Of a stretch of DNA of 64,000 nucleotides, positions 18,973 through 26,672 are shown in pieces. This DNA comes from JAWKOK01 sp963765875 (GTDB taxonomy: Bacteria > Chloroflexota > Anaerolineae > Caldilineales > Caldilineaceae): the NCBI GenBank assembly GCA_963765875.1, contig CAVXYK010000029.1, positions 186,001 through 250,000 of the forward strand, written 5' to 3'. The notes below the pieces were generated by a model. The model ran no database searches. It saw only the letters and a program-made list of their open reading frames with translations, and had not been told where the DNA came from. Positions within the stretch are counted from its first letter, which is position 1. The number at the start of each line of letters is the position of its first letter. Position numbers and translations under genes: made by a program.

Positions 18973-19734
18973 CTACCGAAACACATCCATCTGCTTCGGG
19001 CGCTGCATAACTGTCGCCGGCTGCGGTTCAATGCCCTCCGGCAATTTGTAGCCGCGCACGATGACCACGGGGCACCCTTCATCGCTCTGCCCCATGAGCA
19101 AGCTGGCGGCGGCGGCTAGTTCATCTGCGATGGCTTCTTCGCTGCCGACTAGTTCATAGCCAAACAGATCATGCAGCCCGCGTTGATCCCAGAGCGACGG
19201 CAGACCCGCACAGCCGATGCTGATGCCCACGGTGCCGTATCGCCACGCCCGCCCGTGGCTGTCATTGATGATCACAGCGGGCGCAATGCCGGTCCGCTCC
19301 GCCAACCCGCTGCGGATGCGCTCGGCGCTGGCATCCGAGTCCTCGGGCAGAAGCGCCAGGACCTCTTTTCCTTCGATATTGCTCTGGTCCGCGCCGCCGT
19401 TGGCGCAGATCCAGCCGCTGTTCTGTTCGACGATCAGCAGGCCCGGACGGCTCCGCACCACGCTGCGACTGTCGTCGAGGATGGCCTTGACCAGGCGCGG
19501 GTCTTTGCCCGTCAGATCGGCAACCTGCTCCGCCTCTGCATCCGGCGTCACCTCTGCCAACGGGACAATTCTCCCCTCGACTTTGCTGACGATTTTCTGG
19601 GCGATGACCACAATATCGCCCGGGTGGAGGCGCTCGCCCATGGCCGTGAGCTTGTCGACAATCTGCCCAGGGATGTCATCGCCGGGCTGAAACAGGGGAA
19701 GATCTTCTACAGCAAAGAGTTTGAATGAAGACAC
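18973..19734 (-). CDS. cofE: coenzyme F420-0:L-glutamate ligase
   Basis: A 253-residue CofE, the GTP-dependent ligase that adds glutamates to F420-0. Recognisable stretches are GDIVVIAQKIVSKVEGR (about 40-56), the LIVEQNSGWICANGGADQSN region (about 100-120, where the family has N-A-G-x-D-x-S), SGLAERTGIAPAVIINDSHGR (about 142-162) and GTVGISIGCAGLPSLWDQRG (about 167-187). It is the stand-alone archaeal or Chloroflexota form, without the FbiB nitroreductase extension. The GTG start at 19734 is 5 bp after the yqeB stop and is preceded by AAGGA, so it is likely translationally coupled. It indicates that this organism makes F420; other cof genes are outside the window. Confidence 0.9.
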   Translation of the reverse strand: MSSFKLFAVEDLPLFQPGDDIPGQIVDKLTAMGERLHPGDIVVIAQKIVSKVEGRIVPLAEVTPDAEAEQVADLTGKDPRLVKAILDDSRSVVRSRPGLLIVEQNSGWICANGGADQSNIEGKEVLALLPEDSDASAERIRSGLAERTGIAPAVIINDSHGRAWRYGTVGISIGCAGLPSLWDQRGLHDLFGYELVGSEEAIADELAAAASLLMGQSDEGCPVVIVRGYKLPEGIEPQPATVMQRPKQMDVFR

Positions 19735-19739
19735 GGTCT

Positions 19740-20597
19740 TTATCCTTGTGCGGACTGGTTCATCATGGTCAGCAGCGCTTCGAGAGCGCCGCCGCCGATT
19801 GCGAGAGATTTGTCTGACACCGTGCGGCAGTTTTCCGGCTCAATTCGGGGATCAATATCGCCGATCTTCATCCCGGGTGTCAAAGGTACGCCGGGATGGA
19901 TGATGCCACGTAGGATGCCGCTGAAGGGAGCGACAATGGGGGTCGCCGCCGCATGAGCATCAATGATGTGACCGAGTATGTCGCCATCGGCCACCTTTTC
20001 CCCAATAGACGGCGCCCCCTTGAAGTGACCTGCAACCGGCGCCCGCAGCACACGAGATCGCTTCGAATCGACGCCGGGCAACTCGCCCGGCTGCCCCGTG
20101 TCCGCCTGGGCTGAGCCTGCCCAGATGACGCGACCCAGGTCATGGCCTCGATTGGTCTCGATCACCGCATGGCAGTCGATGCCGGCGGTAAATCCCGGAC
20201 CGAGGCCGACCACGATCGGGGCGTCGGATTTCCGCGTGCCGAGGTTACGCTTGGCCATGATGGCATCGATGACGATGGCCGGCGCTAACCGGGTCAAGAT
20301 CGATGCTGCCGGGTCGACAACAACCGGAACCTGCCGCCTGGCGAGTGAACGTAGCGCTGTCGGATCCTCGCTGTTCAACTCAGTTATCTCATCCAGTGTC
20401 CAGCGACGAGCGAGAATGGACTCAACGCAGGTTTCTCCGCTGAAGACAGCTTCGGCAAAGGAGACCGATCGTCGCACGGCCATAGGCCGAGCGATCTCAG
20501 TCATGATGATCGGGAAGCCGCAGCGAAAGAGCCGGACGGCAATGCCGCTGGCCAAATCGCCTGCGCCTTTGATGACGACAAGGGTGTTAGAAAACAT
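19740..20597 (-). CDS. yqeB: YqeB/EF2563-family molybdenum hydroxylase maturation protein
   Basis: A 285-residue protein of the selenium-dependent molybdenum hydroxylase system family. A Rossmann-like start TLVVIKGAGDLASGIAVRLF (about 5-24) is followed by EIARPMAVRRSVSFAEAVF, DAIMAKRNLGTRKSDAPIVV, GLGPGFTAGIDCHAVIETNR, and a C-terminal lipoyl/biotinyl-like part (VADGDILGHI, PFSGILRGIIHPG, GMKIGDIDPR). The family is linked by context in other genomes to xanthine dehydrogenase and labile-selenium molybdoenzymes. It lies 30 bp after the AAA-wHTH gene and 5 bp before cofE. No molybdoenzyme gene is in the window. Confidence 0.85.
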   Translation of the reverse strand: MFSNTLVVIKGAGDLASGIAVRLFRCGFPIIMTEIARPMAVRRSVSFAEAVFSGETCVESILARRWTLDEITELNSEDPTALRSLARRQVPVVVDPAASILTRLAPAIVIDAIMAKRNLGTRKSDAPIVVGLGPGFTAGIDCHAVIETNRGHDLGRVIWAGSAQADTGQPGELPGVDSKRSRVLRAPVAGHFKGAPSIGEKVADGDILGHIIDAHAAATPIVAPFSGILRGIIHPGVPLTPGMKIGDIDPRIEPENCRTVSDKSLAIGGGALEALLTMMNQSAQG

Positions 20598-20627
20598 GGA
20601 TCGAATTGATTGCTCCTATCTTGTTCG

Positions 20628-21989
20628 TCAAGCAGGAATGAAGCGATAGCCGCGGCCGCGTTCATTCTCAATAGCGCCGACCGGCGGGGACGCCGCGTCA
20701 AGCTGCAACCTCAGCCGGCGTATAGCCTCCTGCACGCGTCGAGGTGAGGCATCGGGGCGCTGCCACACATCGGCCAGCAGTTGCTCGGGCGAGACGATCT
20801 TGCCGCTATGGCTCTGGAAATAGCGAAGCAATGCCACCTCAGTCTTGGTCAATTGCTGATAGATCGGCAAGTCGGGCGTGAGCTCCACCGCCGAAATCAT
20901 CGCATCCTCCGCCGGGACAGTGTCACCGATCTGTGCCGCCAAAAATTCGGCGAAGAGGGGTGAATAGAGTTCATACCCATGGCTACTGAATGCAACCACA
21001 GCCTGGTTGATCAACCAGTTCAACGCGGCAAAATAGTCTCGCTGTACATCGGCGGCCTTGAGTGGCCCGACGAGCAGACGAGCCAGCATTGCCTGTACAG
21101 CGGCTGCCGGAATGCGCTCGGGCGGCGCTTGCAGCTTCCGCCATTGCGTTGCGAAGAGCAAACGCCCATGTTCGGCCAAACGTAGCCGAACGATCTCGCT
21201 GTGGGCGGCATCGAACGATTGGTCCGGTGATAGAAATTGTGTAACTTCCGACATGATGTCGCCGATGCGGTCAAGCAGAAACGGGTGCGCGCCGCTAAGC
21301 TCAAGAAACAGATCGGTCATGTCGAGAATGCCGGGGTATCGCACAGCATAGGCATCGATCCATGTTCGGGCGGCGTGGATATCGACCAGCCCCAGGAAGA
21401 TCTGGGTCATCACATTAAAGAGCGGCGACGCGGCCAGTTCTCTGTCTAGATCGTGGAGCGGCTGCTGTGTGGCAACGACCAGTGCCATCTCCATGGTCAA
21501 CGGGCGCAACTCATCGCTCGTATCCTGCTGGATCAACTGATGCTCGAAGACCCGGTCAAAATTATCCATCACGAGTACGAGTCGATAGCCCTGTTGGCTC
21601 AGTTGCCTGGCGATCTGCCAGATACGTCGTCCCTTGTATGATTGTGAGTCCACCCCATGCCAATCCAGCCCGATTCGCTCTTCTTCGACCCGCTCGCGCA
21701 AACATTCAGCAATGTAGCCAAGCAGATCCTGCTGCACCTCCGGCCAGTCACAGTCGATCAGTACAACGATGATGCGGCTCTCGTCCTGGAAACGGGGAGA
21801 GCGCCAAGCGACCATCTCTTCATTCAACAGCGGCCCCTCTTCGGATGCCAGATAGTGAAGCAGGCGCGTCTTGCCCACATACTTGGCGCCAACGACCGAG
21901 AAACTGGCAGGCTGCGGGGCCAACACGCCCTGCACGATTTCGCGCAGCTGTCGCTCTCGTCCAAAGAAGTTTTCTGTCACTGGGGCCAT
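20628..21989 (-). CDS. AAA/STAND-type ATPase with C-terminal winged helix
   Basis: 453 residues. An N-terminal FFGRERQLREIV box marks STAND-like ATPases; Walker A is VGAKYVGKTRLLHYL (about 33-47) and Walker B is RLVLVMDNFD (about 135-144). A helical lid and winged-helix region follows (about 210-340). Residues about 365-453 form an OmpR/PhoB-type DNA-binding winged helix (LTKTEVALLRYFQSHSGKIV, LLADVWQRPDASPRRVQEAI, then RRLRLQLDA and ENERGRGYRFIPA). It is probably a regulator that couples ATP-dependent switching to DNA binding. GGAGG precedes the ATG. It starts 42 bp after the Rel-NTPase fusion and its ATPase resembles that protein's NTPase (shared FFGR and VGKT boxes), suggesting a functional pair. 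Confidence 0.8.
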   Translation of the reverse strand: MAPVTENFFGRERQLREIVQGVLAPQPASFSVVGAKYVGKTRLLHYLASEEGPLLNEEMVAWRSPRFQDESRIIVVLIDCDWPEVQQDLLGYIAECLRERVEEERIGLDWHGVDSQSYKGRRIWQIARQLSQQGYRLVLVMDNFDRVFEHQLIQQDTSDELRPLTMEMALVVATQQPLHDLDRELAASPLFNVMTQIFLGLVDIHAARTWIDAYAVRYPGILDMTDLFLELSGAHPFLLDRIGDIMSEVTQFLSPDQSFDAAHSEIVRLRLAEHGRLLFATQWRKLQAPPERIPAAAVQAMLARLLVGPLKAADVQRDYFAALNWLINQAVVAFSSHGYELYSPLFAEFLAAQIGDTVPAEDAMISAVELTPDLPIYQQLTKTEVALLRYFQSHSGKIVSPEQLLADVWQRPDASPRRVQEAIRRLRLQLDAASPPVGAIENERGRGYRFIPA

Positions 21990-22031
21990 GATCCCCTCCG
22001 CTGGGTCCTAGATAATCGGTCGATATTGATC

Positions 22032-25000
22032 TTACTCAAGACTATACAGTGCCAGCCATTGCTGAAATAACAGGCTGCCAAATCTCCATGAATGGTCATC
22101 TGTCTGGATCAGGATGTCCTGGGCGGACAATTTCTGCAGAGTGCGCTCCAGTCGGTCGGCATCGATATCCGGCATCTCCCGACGAAGCTGCGCCCAGGCA
22201 ATCGGCTGATCAGGCCGGTCTTCGGCGATACGCGCCAATATTTGGGTGATGGTATGGCCGACGCCATGGATCAGATCGAGCATATGTGAAAAGAGACTCT
22301 CGTGGGGCTGCATGAATTCCAAACGCACAAGCTCTACATCATCGCTGCTGACTTGATGGCGGTCAAATCGGGTCATGTGGGTCACCAGCTTGAAGCAGAA
22401 TGCCTGAATCAGAAAGGGACTGCCGCCGGTCAGCCGGGCCACATGGTCAATCGTCTCGGGCGAGTATTCCAGAAAATTGCGAATCGGCCATTCGATCAAG
22501 CGTCGGACATCATTTTCATCCAACGGCCGCAATAGCCGTTGCTCGCCCAGTTCGAGCAACTCCCAGATCGGATCGACATCTTCCTGGGCGCGCTGTACGG
22601 CCAGCAGGTCGTAGGTCTTCTGCTGAACGACAGTGACAAAGCTGATGGCGGGCATGGTCGCCAGCATGAAGCCGCGCCACTGATAGAAGAAACTATCATC
22701 CAGCGTGCCGCGGCGGTAGGCATCGATGGTACGGCTGAATTCATCGATTAGCAAAACAAGCCGCCGGGCGCCGAGCCGTCGCTGCACACTGCGCAAATAG
22801 GCGACAAACTGGGCCTGGGGATCGTGGTAGAAGAGGTCACGCAGCGGCGCGCCGACATCGTCCAGCCGGTTGCTTGTGCGATTGGTGTCTGCCTGCAGTT
22901 CACTGAAGATGGCGCTGGCAACCTCGTAGAAGATGTCGGCGTCTTCCATACTGCCCAGCAGCTGAAAGTCGATGTAGACGGGCACAAACCCGTGCTCTTC
23001 CAGGTGGTAACGTCGCAGATGGAGAAGAAGCGACGTCTTGCCCACGCGCTTCTGGCCGCGCAGCCAGACGCTGCCTGCCCCGGCCCGTAGCCAATCCATG
23101 ACCCGGGTTAGATCGTCCGAGCGGCCAAAGAACATCTCACGGTCGTGAACCGGGAGGCGGCTGTAGGGGTTGCTGCTGCCGGCGGTGTGCATAGCCGCCA
23201 TCTCGGCCTGTTCTGACGGCGGCAGACTCAATCGTTGTACCCGGTCCACCTTTCGATTGGGCAGACCACGCAATGATTCCTCAATACTGTCGATAATCTC
23301 ATTGTCTTCAGCTTCAATGGTGAAGCGTAGTTGGGCAATCCCGTGGCGTGCCACCGCCTCGACTTTGTGCAGGGTCGTTCGCGGGGTCCAGGCGTAGATC
23401 TGCTGGACGGCATCCCCCAACAGTCCGTCATCATTGAGTGCAGACATCTCGATCAGCGCGGTGGTCTTGAGCCGAGGTTGGAGCCGCCAACGAAGTTCCA
23501 AGTATTCGTCACCCTCTTCCAGGTGACGGGCAATCTTCAGACAGTCGCGACGATGGATCTTGAGTCCAGTTACGACACCCCGACGCTTTCGCTCTCTGCC
23601 CACAATGTCGTCGCCCGGCTTTGGCCGGCAACATTGGGCCAGTTGGAGCTGCTGAGAGCGAATGCCCAGTCGTCGGGGAAGCTTGATCTGCTGGGTTACT
23701 TCAGCCTCGAAGAGCGTATGCAGCATGCGGTCCGCGGACCAACGACCGGAGGCAATTTCGGCAAACAACTCTTCAACACGCGTCAGCTTCAGACGGCGCA
23801 TGGTGACGGCGACGGCCTGGTTGATGCGATGGTCCGGAATGCTGAATCCATAGTGCTTCTCCAGCACTTTCCGGCGCTCCTCCACAATCTTCTGGCCCTG
23901 ATAGACGCCCTGGCCCTGGCGTTTGAGAAAGCGCTCAATACTGCCGCGGGCCCGGCTGGTGCGTGCAGCATCCAACCAGACTTGGGTCGGCCCGGGCGCC
24001 AGCGGATCGTGTTCCAACTCGACCAGATCAAGATGGTGGAGCACGAAAGCAGGCTCAACCGGCACACCATTGACATAGAAGCGGGAACAGCGGTCAGCCA
24101 GCTCAGAATGGACGTGGTAGGCGAAATCGACCACGGTACAGCCGCGGCGGAAGCGGAAGAGTTGGCCATGGGGGCTAAAGACATAGAGCGTATCGGGCAG
24201 CTCGCCCAATTGTGCCGATTCGATGGCCTCCAACCCCTCCTCTGCCTGCTGCCACCAGCCACCCGCACGCTCAGCGGGTAGGCGATTGCGCATGAGGACG
24301 GCGGCCAATCCCCAGCGGTTGGCCTCGTTCATTTCGTGGGTGGCGATGCGGAAATTGACACGTACTCGCTGTGCGTTCTCTTGCTCGGCCTCTTGAATCG
24401 CTTCAACGGCCGAGCCGGGGTCAATGGCTTCAATCGCAGCCGGCACCATGACGCCTGTAGAGAGTCCGTGATAGCCATTCATGCGGCCGGCAGAAATGTT
24501 GTCGACCATTGCCCCTTCGACAGGAATGAAGAGCTGATGCAGCCAATAGAGCACCTCGTAACATTGCAGGTCGGTCTCTACTGTGATTTCGACTGTGGGG
24601 ATCTGTGCAATAGATTGAGTGCGTATGGCTGTGTGGTATGCATCAAAATTGTGTACCTGTGTGTTTTCTACATTAATGTCTGCATTCTGCAGCCTGGATT
24701 GAAGATGTTGGCCAATGGCATGAAGCAATGATTTGGGCGCACCATCAGGCTTCTGCCGGGAGCGACGTTGACTTGCCAGCCATTCCATCAACTCGGCACG
24801 CAGTTGGCGCATCCCCAGCATCTCTAGGTAGGGGCCCAGCAGTTGGGTTGCTTCATCTGTATAGGCCTGGGGATTTGCCTCGCTCTCTCTTGTCAGCAGG
24901 AATCGATACCAGAGCACCGCGGCATGCAGGAACCCGAGTCGAGGGTCGCTGTAGGCCGCGGAATATGAACGGATTCTCTCCAGAGCCAGGGGAGTTCCGT

Positions 25001-25466
25001 ACCAGCCTTCCGGCTTGACGGTCCGATTTTTCAGAAATCCCGTCTCAGGAAGTGGATCGCCCGAGGCGGCATCCACCGGCTCGATTTGGGTCGTAGCAGG
25101 AGTTGATTCGCCCCGTGCACCTTTGGCACTCGGTGACGACAGCGCATCGATGGCGCCCAAGCACCGATAGCCCTGGCAAAGATCGGCTACCTCTGGGCCA
25201 CACGTTTCTTCGACGAGGGTGATTGTAATGGTTCCATCGCAGACAAACTGGTGCAGGAGCCCTGCGGCCTGCAGCACATCGTCCGCCCTCCACTGCGCCA
25301 GGATCTCCCTGACAGCGGCGCCAACGGAAATCTCAGCAATCCGTGGCGCCAAGGCGTCAGCGTCGCCTGCTGTACTTGGCTCGGTGGTCATACTTACCGA
25401 CAGTTGCTCGGCCTCCTCCATCAGCGCCAGAGCACATGCCAGAGGATCGGGTTTGCGCTCGTTCAC
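22032..25466 (-). CDS. RelA/SpoT-like pseudoenzyme fused to a STAND-type NTPase
   Basis: 1144 residues from a GTG start at 25466 (GGAG 7 bases upstream; the frame runs on through A+T-rich promoter sequence to 25652). Order of parts: degenerate HD hydrolase (about 30-260; GLLHQFV at about 71 where Rel has LLHD); degenerate synthetase domain (about 285-420; MVDNISAGRMNGYHGLST at about 325-342, and VRVNFRI where Rel has the catalytic E-x-Q-I-R); TGS (about 425-490; TLYVFSPHGQLFRFRRG); helical domain; zinc-finger/RIS (about 610-645; CCRPKPGDDIVG, HRRDC); ACT/RRM-like (about 660-745). Then an NTPase with the FFGR box at 779, Walker A GQKRVGKTSLLLHL at about 802, Walker B LVLLIDEFS at about 905, and a C-terminal winged-helix-like region (1060-1144). 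The Rel part keeps its regulatory and binding modules but appears catalytically dead. First gene of an operon with a second ATPase, yqeB and cofE. Confidence 0.8.
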   Translation of the reverse strand: MNERKPDPLACALALMEEAEQLSVSMTTEPSTAGDADALAPRIAEISVGAAVREILAQWRADDVLQAAGLLHQFVCDGTITITLVEETCGPEVADLCQGYRCLGAIDALSSPSAKGARGESTPATTQIEPVDAASGDPLPETGFLKNRTVKPEGWYGTPLALERIRSYSAAYSDPRLGFLHAAVLWYRFLLTRESEANPQAYTDEATQLLGPYLEMLGMRQLRAELMEWLASQRRSRQKPDGAPKSLLHAIGQHLQSRLQNADINVENTQVHNFDAYHTAIRTQSIAQIPTVEITVETDLQCYEVLYWLHQLFIPVEGAMVDNISAGRMNGYHGLSTGVMVPAAIEAIDPGSAVEAIQEAEQENAQRVRVNFRIATHEMNEANRWGLAAVLMRNRLPAERAGGWWQQAEEGLEAIESAQLGELPDTLYVFSPHGQLFRFRRGCTVVDFAYHVHSELADRCSRFYVNGVPVEPAFVLHHLDLVELEHDPLAPGPTQVWLDAARTSRARGSIERFLKRQGQGVYQGQKIVEERRKVLEKHYGFSIPDHRINQAVAVTMRRLKLTRVEELFAEIASGRWSADRMLHTLFEAEVTQQIKLPRRLGIRSQQLQLAQCCRPKPGDDIVGRERKRRGVVTGLKIHRRDCLKIARHLEEGDEYLELRWRLQPRLKTTALIEMSALNDDGLLGDAVQQIYAWTPRTTLHKVEAVARHGIAQLRFTIEAEDNEIIDSIEESLRGLPNRKVDRVQRLSLPPSEQAEMAAMHTAGSSNPYSRLPVHDREMFFGRSDDLTRVMDWLRAGAGSVWLRGQKRVGKTSLLLHLRRYHLEEHGFVPVYIDFQLLGSMEDADIFYEVASAIFSELQADTNRTSNRLDDVGAPLRDLFYHDPQAQFVAYLRSVQRRLGARRLVLLIDEFSRTIDAYRRGTLDDSFFYQWRGFMLATMPAISFVTVVQQKTYDLLAVQRAQEDVDPIWELLELGEQRLLRPLDENDVRRLIEWPIRNFLEYSPETIDHVARLTGGSPFLIQAFCFKLVTHMTRFDRHQVSSDDVELVRLEFMQPHESLFSHMLDLIHGVGHTITQILARIAEDRPDQPIAWAQLRREMPDIDADRLERTLQKLSAQDILIQTDDHSWRFGSLLFQQWLALYSLE

Positions 25467-25526
25467 GAATTCACTCCGACCACAGAAAAATCTCGTTGAT
25501 TGTTGCACTTTTGAGCAAAATTCGAA

Positions 25527-25588
25527 TTGTGTACAAATTTGTGCATTTTTAGTATTGACATTGTGTATTTTGTGTGTTAAATTGTGCA
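25527..25588. promoter_or_regulatory. array of five TTGTG(T/C)(A/G) heptamers
   Basis: TTGTGTA (25527), TTGTGCA (25539), TTGTGTA (25561), TTGTGTG (25570) and TTGTGCA (25582) lie in an A+T-rich 60-bp block between the Rel-NTPase fusion gene and the divergent small gene. Spacings are 12, 22, 9 and 12 bases. This looks like a multi-site operator or promoter control region. The binding protein is unknown; the winged-helix ATPase of the operon is a candidate. Confidence 0.45.
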
Positions 25589-25712
25589 TGTAAGCGAAAC
25601 ACAGTACACATATGATACATGACCGAATCGTGTTTCGCAAGCGATCCTTCACAATTTGTCCAGACAGTCTGATGAGGAAATCTGGACACGAACAGCAGCA
25701 GGAGGGCTAACC

Positions 25713-25928
25713 ATGTTGCTCAGTATGCGAGATGTTGAGGTCGGTCGGGAGCGTCAGCAGGAGCTTCTGCGCCAGGCTCAGCAACAGAGGATGTTGGCAG
25801 AGTTCGCCGGCAGCCGCCCGCAGCCGATGGCTAGCCGTGTACTGCATGTTACTCGCCGAGGCGTTCACTGGCTTGGCAGCCGGTTTGTGACTCTTGGTGA
25901 AAGCATGCAACGCCGCTACGCAAGCTGA
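25713..25928 (+). CDS. small basic protein with C-terminal amphipathic helix (paralogue 1)
   Basis: 71 residues. GGAGGG stands 6 bases before the ATG, an excellent ribosome site. Residues about 6-27 form a Gln/Arg-rich helix (VEVGRERQQELLRQAQQQR), and the C-terminal 25 residues (RGVHWLGSRFVTLGESMQRR) are amphipathic and basic, suggesting membrane-surface or nucleic-acid contact. It resembles the 73-residue protein at 26351 in the same order of elements. Divergent from the Rel-NTPase operon across the TTGTG array. Function unknown. Confidence 0.6.
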   Translation: MLLSMRDVEVGRERQQELLRQAQQQRMLAEFAGSRPQPMASRVLHVTRRGVHWLGSRFVTLGESMQRRYAS

Positions 25929-26036
25929 ACAGGTTTGAAGAGCTCAGCACGGCACACACGGGTGGACTCAGGCAGGCGAACGGAAACGTAGCAGGCACGT
26001 TTCAGACGTGCGTCAGTTAGGAAAGCGAGGTCCTGA

Positions 26037-26285
26037 ATGGTCTATTCAAAAAATGTGCTTCAGAGTAGCGTACCTGAGAAGCGTGCACTTCAGAAGAGTG
26101 TACTCCAAAAGGTAGTGATGGAAATCGGACGCGACCGCCAGAACAATGTTGGGCGAATGGACATACGACGAGCGCTCGACGCCCAGATGAACATCGACCC
26201 GGCAAAGAGTGGCCGGTTGGACAATCAAAGGCGGAGGCAAGAATTTGTGCAGCCGCGCAAATTCTACCGGTCTCGTCAAAAGTGA
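26037..26285 (+). CDS. possible small basic protein, doubtful paralogue 2
   Basis: 82 codons. GAGG precedes the ATG at 26037. VMEIGRDRQNN resembles VEVGRERQQ of the protein at 25713, and the C-terminal third is very basic (RRRQEFVQPRKFYRSRQK). The first 25 codons come from short imperfect repeats (CTTCAGAGTAG, CTTCAGAAGAG). The amphipathic C-terminal helix of the other two proteins is missing, so this may be a decayed copy. Confidence 0.3.
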   Translation: MVYSKNVLQSSVPEKRALQKSVLQKVVMEIGRDRQNNVGRMDIRRALDAQMNIDPAKSGRLDNQRRRQEFVQPRKFYRSRQK

Positions 26286-26350
26286 TAGAGCGAACAGAAC
26301 AGACGGGGTGCATGTCACCCATTGTCTGAAGAATAGCGGAGAAACAGATC

Positions 26351-26572
26351 ATGTTGAACACTGAAATGCATCTGATCAACCAGGCATTCTTCTACGAACA
26401 GATGCAGCAGGCCCAGAAAGAACGAGTCGAGCATCAACGCCGCCGGAACCTTGGCCGTCAAAAACGCAGTCATCGTTTCCTGAACGTCCGCAGCCGTGTC
26501 GGCGCCCTGTTGGTGACCATCGGCCAACGGATGCAGACGTTCGACAGTGCTTATGCAGAGCCGACCGCATAG
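26351..26572 (+). CDS. small basic protein with C-terminal amphipathic helix (paralogue 3)
   Basis: 73 residues. GGAG lies about 9 bases before the ATG at 26351. A Gln/Arg-rich helix (FFYEQMQQAQKERVEHQRRR) is followed by a basic stretch and the amphipathic segment RSRVGALLVTIGQRMQTF, parallel to GVHWLGSRFVTLGESMQR of the protein at 25713. A strong bidirectional terminator follows. Such tiny proteins seem common in Chloroflexota by my recollection, but I know no assigned function. Confidence 0.6.
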   Translation: MLNTEMHLINQAFFYEQMQQAQKERVEHQRRRNLGRQKRSHRFLNVRSRVGALLVTIGQRMQTFDSAYAEPTA

Positions 26573-26620
26573 GGTCTTGCTCAGCCAGCAGCGTTTCGAG
26601 ATCCCAAGCCCTCGAAACGA

Positions 26621-26658
26621 AAAAGGGACCGCTTTTTCCCCGAAAAGCGGTCCCTCTT
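26621..26658. terminator. bidirectional Rho-independent terminator
   Basis: AAAAGGGACCGCTTTT (26621-26636) pairs with AAAAGCGGTCCCTCTT (26643-26658) with one mismatch around a short CCC-rich loop, with A- and T-rich flanks. It lies between the convergent small gene and phosphodiesterase gene and suits both. Confidence 0.8.
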
Positions 26659-26672
26659 TCATTTTGACAGTC

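Noticed and set aside
25467..25652. 62-residue N-terminal extension of the Rel-NTPase fusion
   Set aside because: A+T-rich, Cys/Asn-rich translation of the promoter and TTGTG array; GTG 25466 has a proper ribosome site.
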